6,338 nt of DNA from Opitutaceae bacterium (lineage in GTDB: Bacteria > Verrucomicrobiota > Verrucomicrobiia > Opitutales > Opitutaceae), in NCBI GenBank assembly GCA_025352845.1, contig JANXSC010000266.1, positions 1 to 6,338 of the forward strand. Reading direction: 5' to 3'. The translations under genes and the position numbers were made by a program. Below are positions 1-6,275 of this stretch, piece by piece. Under the pieces are notes generated by a model that worked only from the letters and a program-made list of their open reading frames with translations, searched no databases and had not been told where the DNA came from. Numbering within the stretch: position 1 is the stretch's first letter; the number at the start of each line of letters is the position of its first letter.

Positions 1-72
1 CGGGGTCTCCCGACCCCGCCGTCGTATGTTCGCCGCGCGTGTCCAAACGCGGCGGGGTCGGGAGACCCCGCC
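1..72. repeat. Pair of inverted REP-like palindromes
   Basis: Bases 1-21 and 50-70 are perfect 21-base inverted repeats of each other, around a 28-base spacer. Each arm is also a hairpin by itself: GGCGGGGTC at 51-59 pairs with GACCCCGCC at 64-72 around a GGGA loop, and the left arm holds the mirror copy. The spacer adds CGCCGCG (31-37) facing CGCGGCG (48-54). Two opposed small palindromes are the layout of REP/BIME elements in intergenic DNA. The element begins at or before the window edge, so its full length is unknown. It lies 24 bases past the stop of the minus-strand esterase gene and could also act as a transcription end for it. No U-tract is present, so a classical intrinsic terminator is not supported. 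Confidence 0.75.
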
Positions 73-96
73 CTACACCAAGCCCAAACCAGCGAC

Positions 97-1653
97 CTAT
101 TTCGCCGCCATCGCCACCTTCGGCTTCGTGATCATGTCGAAGTTGTCGGTGCGAAACGGCGTGACCGGCAGGCCGTCGTCGGAAAAAAGATTGCAGACCG
201 GGTTGTCGGCCCACGCGTAGCGCACAGCGATGGGCGCGGCGACTTGGTCGCTGGTGACCTCGACCTTGTCGGGCGCGATGACTTTGCCGGTGGCCCAATG
301 CCAGACTTTGTCTTCGCCGCACACGGCGAAGCCGCGCGCCTCGGCCACATCGAACGCGCGGAGCTTGCTGCCGAAACAATCGAGCGTGACGGTCGCCTTC
401 GCGCCCTCGATCGCGAGGCCCTTAAACTCGGGACTCCGATACGGAAGCTTCATCCCGTAGTCTTTCACGAGCGCCCAGCGCACGAGACGCGCGGCAACAT
501 CGTGTTTGTTGCGCGGATGGATGTCCTTCCCCTCGCCGAGATCGATGATGACGGCCTGGCCGGTGTTCAGAAGTTTCTGGGTTTTGGTCTGCGTCTCGCG
601 CAGCTCGGCCCACGTGCTCTCGCCAGGCTGCGGTTTCTCCGCCTGAAAGTCCGCGAGCTGCACCCAGTAGAACGAAAAATCCCCCTGCCCCCACTCCTTG
701 CGCCACTGCTCGATCAGAAACGGAAACAGCTCGGCGTGCTCGTAGGCGCGGCCGGCGTTGGATTCGCCCTGATACCAGACCACGCCTTTCATGCCGTAGC
801 CGAGCGTGGGGTTGACGACGCCGGCGAAGATGTTTCCGGGGCGGGCGTTGCCCGTGAGGTATTGCTGCGGCGCAGCCGGCACCGGCTTCTTTTCCGCCTT
901 CGCCTTCTCCGCATTCTCCTTCCACTTCGCCTGCGCGGCGGCGAAATCCGCTTTGCCCTTCTCCGACTGAAGATCCGCTTCGCGCTTCGCGGTCGCGTCC
1001 ATGAGCGTTTTGAAACGCGGCTCGTTGTCGATGGTCGTGCGGCGAATCCACGCCTCGGCCGCCGAACCGCCCCACGCGTTGTCGATTAGGCCGACGGGCA
1101 CGCCAACAATCTCGTGGATGTAGCGGCCGTAGAGAAATCCGACCGCGCTGAAACTGCGCGCGGTCTCCGGCGTCGAGGCGCGCCACTGGCCCTTGAAATC
1201 GGTCTTTAATTCCTGCGTGCCGACCTGCGGCACCTTGATGAGGCGCAGATTCGGGAGATTCGACGCCGCGGCCTCAATGTCGCCGTTCCAATCCGAGTTG
1301 AGCGTGAAGCCCATGTTGGATTGGCCCGAGCACATCCACACTTCGCCGACGAGCACGTCCTGGATTTCGACGCGATTCGTGCCCGCGATCGTGATTTTTT
1401 GCGGAGCGGCGTTGGCGGGGACGGCGGCGAGTTTCACAACCCACTTGCCCTCGCTGCCCGCAGTGGCGGTGTGCGACTGGCCGGCAAACGTGACCGTGAC
1501 CTGGGTGCCCGGCGCATCCCAACCCCAGATGGGATTGGCCTGCTTTTGCTGGAGCACCATGTGATCGCCGATGATGGCGGGCAGTTTGATCTCGGCGCGC
1601 AGCACGGAGGCGAGCGCGACACCGAGGACGAGGAGGGAGCGGAGGATTTTCAT
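97..1653 (-). CDS. Secreted sialate O-acetylesterase-family SGNH esterase
   Basis: This 518-residue protein is an SGNH-fold carbohydrate esterase of the sialate 9-O-acetylesterase type, which removes O-acetyl groups from sialic acids or, in related bacterial enzymes, from plant polysaccharides such as acetylated xylan. Residues 1-20 form a signal peptide (K3 and R5, hydrophobic core, cleavage likely after LRA), so it should act outside the cytoplasm. A beta-rich N-terminal part (21-100) precedes block I, GQSNM, with nucleophile S112. Block III is WYQGESN at 293-299, and DIH at 377-379 supplies the catalytic Asp and His. Residues about 213-260 are a Lys/Ala/Glu-rich helical insertion that may be a coiled coil. 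The reading frame is open to 1737, but that start adds 28 basic residues ahead of the signal peptide, so 1653 is preferred. No Shine-Dalgarno is visible. The true substrate cannot be read from the sequence, and no other glycan genes lie in the window. Confidence 0.93.
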   Translation of the reverse strand: MKILRSLLVLGVALASVLRAEIKLPAIIGDHMVLQQKQANPIWGWDAPGTQVTVTFAGQSHTATAGSEGKWVVKLAAVPANAAPQKITIAGTNRVEIQDVLVGEVWMCSGQSNMGFTLNSDWNGDIEAAASNLPNLRLIKVPQVGTQELKTDFKGQWRASTPETARSFSAVGFLYGRYIHEIVGVPVGLIDNAWGGSAAEAWIRRTTIDNEPRFKTLMDATAKREADLQSEKGKADFAAAQAKWKENAEKAKAEKKPVPAAPQQYLTGNARPGNIFAGVVNPTLGYGMKGVVWYQGESNAGRAYEHAELFPFLIEQWRKEWGQGDFSFYWVQLADFQAEKPQPGESTWAELRETQTKTQKLLNTGQAVIIDLGEGKDIHPRNKHDVAARLVRWALVKDYGMKLPYRSPEFKGLAIEGAKATVTLDCFGSKLRAFDVAEARGFAVCGEDKVWHWATGKVIAPDKVEVTSDQVAAPIAVRYAWADNPVCNLFSDDGLPVTPFRTDNFDMITKPKVAMAAK

Positions 1654-1821
1654 GGGGAGGGAATCGAAAGCCAGACGAGAACCGACGCGAGGAGGACGCG
1701 GAAAAAATGTGTTGGCGAATCGCCGCGCCAAAAGCAACCGCGACCTCGCGCGGCACGGCGGGGAAATTTTCGCTCACGGCTTGCCGCCCTCCGCGTCGCG
1801 GGCCAACGTCCGCCCGCAACC
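1654..1821. promoter_or_regulatory. Divergent intergenic region between esterase and rhomboid-like gene
   Basis: These 168 bases separate two genes reading away from each other, so both promoters are expected here. I cannot identify convincing -35/-10 pairs on either strand. The only symmetric site seen is GGCGAATCGCC at 1714-1724, a perfect pair of 5-base arms around one base, which is short and may be chance. The existence of the promoters is inferred from gene orientation alone. Confidence 0.35.
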
Positions 1822-2676
1822 ATGAGCGGCTACGGCTATTCCGAAGAACACAAACCCGTCACCTACTGGCGCGGCCATCCGATCTACGCGTCGCACTTCA
1901 TCGTCGTCGTATATTGTGTGCTCATGTTCGTGGTCGCGGTGCTCGGCAGCCACGCGAGTCCCATCTTCCGCTGGCTGAGTTTCACCAGTGCCGACGTTTT
2001 CAGAGGAGAGGTTTGGCGCCTTTTCACCTACGGACTCTTCAATCCACCGAGCATCGTCCCCTTTGCGGTCGATATGCTGATGCTGTGGTGGTTCGGCGGT
2101 GAACTGGAACGGACGTTTGGCCGGAAAGTCTACGCTTACCTCTACGCCGGAATCTATCTCGTGCCCGTCGTGGTGCTCTCGCTCGTCGGCCTCATCCAGC
2201 CCACCGCATTTCTGGGCGAACCCGGCGCGCTTGCCCTTTTTGTCGCGTTCGCGACGCACTTCCCCGGCGCCCCGGTTTTCTTCACTCTGCTCGCCAAGTG
2301 GGCGGCTATCGTGCTGGTGAGCATCTACACGCTCATGGCACTGGCCGCGCGGGACTGGACCTCCATGATTTTCCTGTGGTCCACCTGCGGCTACGCGCAC
2401 CTGTTCGTCCGCTACCAACAGGGCCACTTCACCCTCCCCGATCTTCGTTTCTGGAAACGCCAACCCAAGCTCCGCGTCCTCCCCGATCTCCCGGCAAAAT
2501 CCGCCGCCGTCGCTTCGGGGAAATCCATGCCGGCCGACCCCTCGATGGCCGAGGTCGACGCCCTCCTCGACAAGATCGCGACCTCCGGCCTCGGCAGCCT
2601 CTCCTCCAAGGAACGCGCCAAACTCGAGGCCGCCCGCGACGATCTTAAAAAACGCGGCGCGGACCGGAGCACCTGA
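1822..2676 (+). CDS. Rhomboid-like membrane protein, predicted pseudoprotease
   Basis: This 284-residue protein has the layout of a bacterial rhomboid intramembrane protease. Hydrophobic segments lie at about 24-42, 78-92, 105-125, 135-146, 152-175 and 180-198. The L1-loop motif WRLFTY is at 65-70 and the TM2-end motif WWFGGELERTFG at 89-100, both rhomboid hallmarks. The active site is not intact: where GxSG should stand the protein reads GEPG (132-135), so the catalytic serine is P134. Aligned by eye with E. coli GlpG, the oxyanion residues H150 and N154 fall at P80 and D84. Only the TM6 histidine (H193 in GYAH) seems kept. A cytosolic tail has a helical motif at 242-275 (VDALLDKI, then GSLSSKER) like the short C-terminal domain of many bacterial rhomboids. 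It probably binds membrane proteins rather than cutting them. The frame is open back to 1321, but that part is antisense to the esterase gene. The ATG at 1822 gives the family-like N-terminus. Confidence 0.85.
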   Translation: MSGYGYSEEHKPVTYWRGHPIYASHFIVVVYCVLMFVVAVLGSHASPIFRWLSFTSADVFRGEVWRLFTYGLFNPPSIVPFAVDMLMLWWFGGELERTFGRKVYAYLYAGIYLVPVVVLSLVGLIQPTAFLGEPGALALFVAFATHFPGAPVFFTLLAKWAAIVLVSIYTLMALAARDWTSMIFLWSTCGYAHLFVRYQQGHFTLPDLRFWKRQPKLRVLPDLPAKSAAVASGKSMPADPSMAEVDALLDKIATSGLGSLSSKERAKLEAARDDLKKRGADRST

Positions 2677-2743
2677 GTCGCGCTCCCCGTTCTCCGCATC
2701 TCCCCTTCTCTCCGTCCCCCATTCTCTCCTGCTTCCGGCACGC
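2677..2743 (+). other. Pyrimidine-rich spacer before the Nudix gene
   Basis: The gap between the rhomboid-like gene and the Nudix gene is strongly pyrimidine-rich on the plus strand: 48 of 55 bases are C or T at 2681-2735. It has no Shine-Dalgarno sequence and no hairpin typical of a terminator, so read-through from the upstream gene is plausible. A role for the tract is not known. Confidence 0.4.
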
Positions 2744-3244
2744 ATGGCCCTCGCCCACAAAATCGCCGTCCTCGTCTTCCTCGAAAATTCCGCCGGCGAA
2801 CAATTGCTCATGCTGCGCGCCAAGCCGCCCAATCTCGGCAGCTGGAGCCCCATCGGCGGCAAGTTGGAAACCGCCATCGGTGAATCGCCTTTCGAGTGCG
2901 CGCTGCGCGAGACGATGGAAGAGACCGGCCATCGTGTGACCTCGGCCGATTTTCACCTCTTCGCGATGATCGCGGAGAAGGCCTACGAGGGCCAGTCGCA
3001 CTGGCTGATGTTTCTCTTCCGCTGCAAGGTTCCGCTCGCCGCGCTTCCGCCGCCGATCTCCGAGGGGAAATTCGCGTTCTTCTCCCGCGCCGCGATCGAC
3101 ACGCTCGCCATTCCCGAAACCGATCGCAACGCCCTCTGGCCGATCTACGATCGCTACCGGGAAAAATTCGTCGCCCTCAAGGCCGACTGCGCCCCCGGCA
3201 AACCCGTCGTCGTCGAGATCGAAGAGATCACGCCGGCGCCGTAG
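2744..3244 (+). CDS. Nudix hydrolase with lengthened Nudix box
   Basis: This 166-residue protein belongs to the Nudix superfamily, cytosolic Mg-dependent enzymes that split nucleoside diphosphates linked to another group. The fold starts at once (KIAVLVFLEN, 6-15), followed by the strand LLMLRAK and the box beginning GGK at 38-40. The catalytic helix REtmEEtG is intact at 55-62, with R55, E56, E59 and E60 as the expected salt-bridge and metal ligands. The first half is unusual: from G39 to E47 there are seven intervening residues instead of the usual five (consensus GX5EX7REUXEEXGU), as if AI had been inserted between ET and GE. The spacing from E47 to R55 is the normal seven residues. The C-terminal third has an aromatic-rich helix (WPIYDRYREKF, 132-142) and an acidic tail. 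The substrate cannot be assigned; nucleotide-pool cleaning, NADH or sugar-nucleotide hydrolysis are all possible. The gene follows the rhomboid-like gene by 67 bases and may share its transcript. Confidence 0.9.
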   Translation: MALAHKIAVLVFLENSAGEQLLMLRAKPPNLGSWSPIGGKLETAIGESPFECALRETMEETGHRVTSADFHLFAMIAEKAYEGQSHWLMFLFRCKVPLAALPPPISEGKFAFFSRAAIDTLAIPETDRNALWPIYDRYREKFVALKADCAPGKPVVVEIEEITPAP

Positions 3245-3313
3245 GTCAGCCCACTCACGCGCGCCAAGAAAACTACGCCCGCGAGCGGCTGCCGGCGCCG
3301 GTGTGGTTGGACC

Positions 3314-3448
3314 TCACGATACCTTTTCGCCAACTGCGCGCGCATACGCCGCAATCCGATCGCACGCTGCATTGAGCAGCGGTTCGCGCGTGCGGCCAAA
3401 ATCCAGCAATGCGGTCAGCTCGGCCCCACTGTAGTCGCGGGCGATGAA
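3314..3448 (-). other. Possible antisense coding remnant in intergenic gap
   Basis: The gap 3245-3463 holds no plus-strand gene. On the minus strand a 44-codon stretch ending in TGA at 3314 reads like real protein (DYSGAELTALL, then DFGRTREPLL, then NAACDRIAAYARAVG), with helical character and a plausible amino-acid mix. It has no ATG of its own: the nearest in-frame ATG, at 3562, lies inside the DUF4256 gene. I do not recognise a family. It may be the tail of a decayed gene, or chance in GC-rich DNA. Confidence 0.15.
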
Positions 3449-3463
3449 ACAGAAAAAACCTCT

Positions 3464-4036
3464 ATGAAAGGCGCTAAAACCAAAAAGGAATTGTCCCGCA
3501 AGCAACGCGACGAACTGCTCGGCACCTTGCAAGCCCGCTTCGAAAAACATCCGCGCCGCCATGCCGGGCTCGACTGGGCCGGGGTCAAGGCTCGGCTGGA
3601 GGCGAAGGCCGACAAATTGTGGTCACTCGGCGAAATGGAAAGCACCGGCGGCGAACCGGACGTCCTCGGCCAGGATCCTAAGACCGGCGAATTCATCTTT
3701 TTCGATTGTTCGCCGCAAAGTCCCGAACGCCGCACGAGTCTTTGCTACGACCGGGAAGCGCTCGATTCCCGGAAGAACTTTAAGCCGAAAAATAGTGCGA
3801 GGGATCTCGCCGAGGGCATGGGCATCGAGCTGTTGACGGAGGAACAATATCACGAGCTGCAGAAGCTGGGCGAGTTCGACACAAAGTCGTCGAGCTGGCT
3901 GAAAACATCGACGGAGATCAGAAAACTCGGCGGCGCCATCTTCGGCGATCGCCGTTTCGGCCGGGTCTTCATCTATCACAACGGAGCCGAGTCTTACTAC
4001 AGCGGCCGCGGCTTCCGTGGCTCGCTGCGGGTCTGA
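3464..4036 (+). CDS. DUF4256 family protein
   Basis: This 190-residue soluble protein matches DUF4256, a family of unknown function, over its full length and at the usual size. The N-terminus is basic and helical (KTKKELSRKQRDELL, 6-19). The conserved blocks I recognise are GGEPDV at 62-67, FFDCSPQSPERR at 79-90, SLCYDREAL at 92-100, a MGIELLTEEQYHELQ stretch at 119-133, SSSWLKT at 142-148, and a C-terminal block with LGGAIFGDRRFGRVFIYHNG at 155-174 followed by ESYYSGRGFRG. There is no signal peptide or membrane segment. The very high conservation of Cys, His, Tyr and Trp residues in the family hints at a catalytic or ligand-binding role, but none is established. ATG 3464 starts the conserved helix, and the ATG at 3444 is out of frame. 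No Shine-Dalgarno is visible. A 219-base gap before it and 169 bases after suggest its own transcript. Confidence 0.9.
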   Translation: MKGAKTKKELSRKQRDELLGTLQARFEKHPRRHAGLDWAGVKARLEAKADKLWSLGEMESTGGEPDVLGQDPKTGEFIFFDCSPQSPERRTSLCYDREALDSRKNFKPKNSARDLAEGMGIELLTEEQYHELQKLGEFDTKSSSWLKTSTEIRKLGGAIFGDRRFGRVFIYHNGAESYYSGRGFRGSLRV

Positions 4037-4043
4037 ATCAGGA

Positions 4044-4096
4044 CTGCGAATTCGCAGGGCATCATTCTTGCCGACGCCCTAAAACGGATTCGTTTT
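4044..4096 (+). terminator. Symmetric elements after DUF4256, possible weak terminator
   Basis: Just past the DUF4256 stop lies a perfect 14-base palindrome, CTGCGAATTCGCAG (4044-4057). AGGGC (4056-4060) can pair with GCCCT (4076-4080). AAAACG (4081-4086) pairs with CGTTTT (4091-4096) around a GATT loop, giving an A-tract stem ending in four T. The last hairpin is AT-rich and weak, so termination here is a guess. The palindrome could instead be an operator for the downstream tgt gene. Confidence 0.3.
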
Positions 4097-4098
4097 CC

Positions 4099-4162
4099 CT
4101 TTCCGCAGCTCCGCTCTTTCGCGCTTTCGCGATTAACATTACGGCCGTTACGCCGCGGAAAG
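4099..4162 (+). promoter_or_regulatory. Inverted repeat in the tgt leader region
   Basis: CTTTCCGC at 4099-4106 and GCGGAAAG at 4155-4162 are perfect 8-base inverted repeats with 48 bases between them, in the gap upstream of tgt. If transcribed they could close a long stem that brackets the interior. I do not see a preQ1 riboswitch consensus in or near it. The promoter of tgt is expected in this gap but could not be located. Confidence 0.25.
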
Positions 4163-4205
4163 TTCTTCCTATTCGCGCCGGCTCCCATTCTTTCACCCGA
4201 CCGCA

Positions 4206-6266
4206 ATGTCGCGTTTAAACTTCACCCTCGAACGAGAAGCTCCCGGTTCCCAGGCGCGCGCGGCGCGGTTTCAGACGCTGCACGGCGAGGTCCAGACGCC
4301 CATCTTCATGCCGGTCGGCACGCAGGCGACCGTCAAGGGCCAGACGATTCACACGCTCAAGGCCGTCGGCGCGCGCGTCCTGCTCGCGAACACGTTTCAC
4401 CTCCTGCTGCGGCCTGGTCCGGAGGTTTTTAAAAAAGTCGGCGGCATCCACCGCTTCATGAATTGGGACGGGCCCGTGCTCACCGACTCGGGCGGGTTTC
4501 AGATTTTCTCGCTGCCGGGCTCGCGGCGGATGACGGAGGATGGCGCGACGTTTCAGAGCTACGTCGATGGCAACATGCACCTGCTCTCGCCGGAGAACAG
4601 CATCGCGATGCAGCGGGCCATCGGCAGCGACATCATGATGGTGCTCGACCAGTGCGTGCCCTCGACCGCGCCTTACGCGGAAGCGGAGACGGCGATGCTG
4701 CTCACGCACCGTTGGGCGCAACGCTCGCTCGTGGCGCGGGGCGATTCGCCGCAGGCGATGTTCGGCATCGTGCAGGGCGCGTGTCACCCGGACCTGCGGA
4801 AAAAGAGCGCGGAGTTTTTGCGCGGCCTGCCGTTCGACGGCCTCGCCATCGGCGGCCTCGCTGTCGGCGAAACGGCGGAACAGCGCTACGAGTTCACCGG
4901 CCTCGCCGCCTCGTATCTGCCGAAAAATCTCCCGCGCTACCTGATGGGCGTCGGCATGCCGCTCGACCTGCTCGAGGCCGTGCATCGCGGCGTGGACATG
5001 TTCGACTGCATCATCCCGGCGCAACTCGCGCAACGCGGCACGGTGTTCACGACGCTGGGCAAGCTGCATCTTCGCCGCGCCGTGTATAAATTTTCCGAGG
5101 AGCCGCTCGACCCCGCGTGTCGCTGTCAGGCCTGCCGCGACCACACGCGCGCCTACCTGCACCATCTGATCAAGTCCGACGAATTGCTCGGCTGGCACCT
5201 GCTGGCGATCCACAACCTTTCGTTCTATCACAATCTGATGCGCGCAATGCGCGAAGCGATTTTGGCGGGCACGTTTCTCGAATTCTACGAGCGCATGCGC
5301 CCCGAACTCACGCGCACGGATTCTGTAAATCCCAGTGTGAAGCCGAAGCCGGCGAAGATTTTCAAATTTCCACGACTCGGTGACTATGAGATTCACCGCG
5401 GACCCGCCGGTTTCAACAGCGTCCGCCAAATCAGCTCAGGCGAGGTCATGCACTCGGTTAACCGACCGGAGGACGAGGCGAACCGGCTCTACGTCGAGCA
5501 GTCCGCGCTCGCCGCGCGACTCACCGCGGGCGATGCGACCGCGGACGAGTTGGTCGTGTGGGACGTGGGCCTCGGTGCCGCGAGCAACGCCATGGCGGTG
5601 CTGCGCTGCTTCGAGCGTTGCCTCGCCGAAAAAACCGACGGCCCGCTCCGACCGCTGCGCCTCGTGAGCTTCGAGTGCGACCTCGATCCCCTGCGGCTCG
5701 CCGCCGGTCACGCGGGTTATTTTCCGCATGTCCGCCACGGCGCGCCCAAGACGATTCTGGCGCAGGGCCATTGGACGCACGAATCGGGCGGGATGCACTG
5801 GGAGCTGCGGAACGGGGATTTCCTCCAACTCTTCGCGGACGCCAAACCGCCGGACCTGATTTTCTACGATCCCTTTTCCTACAAGACGGACTCCATGCTC
5901 TGGACGGCGGAGACCTTCGCGCGAATCCTAGCGGCCTGCACACCGAAGTCGGTCGAACTCTATACCTATTCCGCCGCGACTTCGGCACGCGTGGCGTTGC
6001 TCAGTGCGGGCTTCTTCGTCGGCGAAGGCGTCGGCACGGGACCGAAAGCGGACACCACCATCGCCTTCACGCGGGCCGACGGCGCGAACACCCACGCGCG
6101 CCCAGCGCGCTTGCTCGGCGCCGACTGGCTCGCGCGGTGGCGCCGCAGCAGCTCGAAAATTCCGGCGACAGTCCCGCCCGAGGCGCGCGTGCAGTTTGAA
6201 AAACGGATCGAGGCGCACCCGCAGTTTGCACTGCCGCCAACCGCTGCATTTCCGGCGGACAGATAG
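4206..6266 (+). CDS. tgt: tRNA-guanine transglycosylase fused to MnmC-like methyltransferase
   Basis: The first about 370 residues are bacterial Tgt, which swaps guanine 34 for preQ1 in the GUN-anticodon tRNAs (Asp, Asn, His, Tyr) during queuosine synthesis. Visible landmarks are DSGGFQ with D94, D148 and C150 in the base pocket, GIVQG with Q190, GGLAVGE (216-222), nucleophile D267 in MFDC, and the zinc ligands C305, C307, C310 and H336. The loop after the nucleophile reads PAQLAQRG where E. coli has PTRNARNG, so both tRNA-contacting arginines are glutamines. Tgt normally stops near 375 residues; here a linker (about 370-392) leads to a second domain of about 240 residues. That domain resembles the MnmC methyltransferase half: RLYVEQS (427-433), SAM loop DVGLGAASNA (453-462), acidic motif SFECD (488-492), and GDF (537-539) then FYDPFSYKTDSMLW (553-566), matching the DGFAP...MW region of MnmC. 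No FAD oxidase domain follows. The substrate of the second domain is unknown. ATG 4206 gives the standard Tgt N-terminus. Confidence 0.93.
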   Translation: MSRLNFTLEREAPGSQARAARFQTLHGEVQTPIFMPVGTQATVKGQTIHTLKAVGARVLLANTFHLLLRPGPEVFKKVGGIHRFMNWDGPVLTDSGGFQIFSLPGSRRMTEDGATFQSYVDGNMHLLSPENSIAMQRAIGSDIMMVLDQCVPSTAPYAEAETAMLLTHRWAQRSLVARGDSPQAMFGIVQGACHPDLRKKSAEFLRGLPFDGLAIGGLAVGETAEQRYEFTGLAASYLPKNLPRYLMGVGMPLDLLEAVHRGVDMFDCIIPAQLAQRGTVFTTLGKLHLRRAVYKFSEEPLDPACRCQACRDHTRAYLHHLIKSDELLGWHLLAIHNLSFYHNLMRAMREAILAGTFLEFYERMRPELTRTDSVNPSVKPKPAKIFKFPRLGDYEIHRGPAGFNSVRQISSGEVMHSVNRPEDEANRLYVEQSALAARLTAGDATADELVVWDVGLGAASNAMAVLRCFERCLAEKTDGPLRPLRLVSFECDLDPLRLAAGHAGYFPHVRHGAPKTILAQGHWTHESGGMHWELRNGDFLQLFADAKPPDLIFYDPFSYKTDSMLWTAETFARILAACTPKSVELYTYSAATSARVALLSAGFFVGEGVGTGPKADTTIAFTRADGANTHARPARLLGADWLARWRRSSSKIPATVPPEARVQFEKRIEAHPQFALPPTAAFPADR

Positions 6267-6275
6267 TCCGACTTT

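Noticed and set aside
244..1089. 281-codon plus-strand frame opposite the esterase
   Set aside because: Low-complexity Arg/Leu shadow overlapping the esterase catalytic region.
1654..1737. Extended esterase start at 1737
   Set aside because: It would add 28 residues rich in Arg and Pro ahead of a textbook signal peptide that begins at 1653.
1321..1821. Upstream extension of the rhomboid-like frame
   Set aside because: It is antisense to the conserved esterase N-terminal half and has shadow-like, Arg/Asp-rich composition. The family-like N-terminus starts at 1822.
3292..3301. CCGGCGCCGG palindrome as a terminator of the Nudix gene
   Set aside because: Too short, with no loop and no T-tract. 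Such palindromes are common by chance at this GC content.
4037..4205. preQ1 riboswitch before tgt
   Set aside because: I see no preQ1-I type pseudoknot signature (C-rich stem followed by an A-rich tail) in the leader.
5300..5400. Tgt-methyltransferase join as a frameshift or assembly artefact
   Set aside because: The frame is continuous through the linker, with normal codon use on both sides and no stop or compositional break. An assembly join cannot be fully excluded without reads.
4215..5429. Long 404-codon minus-strand frame opposite tgt
   Set aside because: Arg/His/Val/Ala-rich shadow typical of GC-rich DNA, fully inside the conserved tgt gene.
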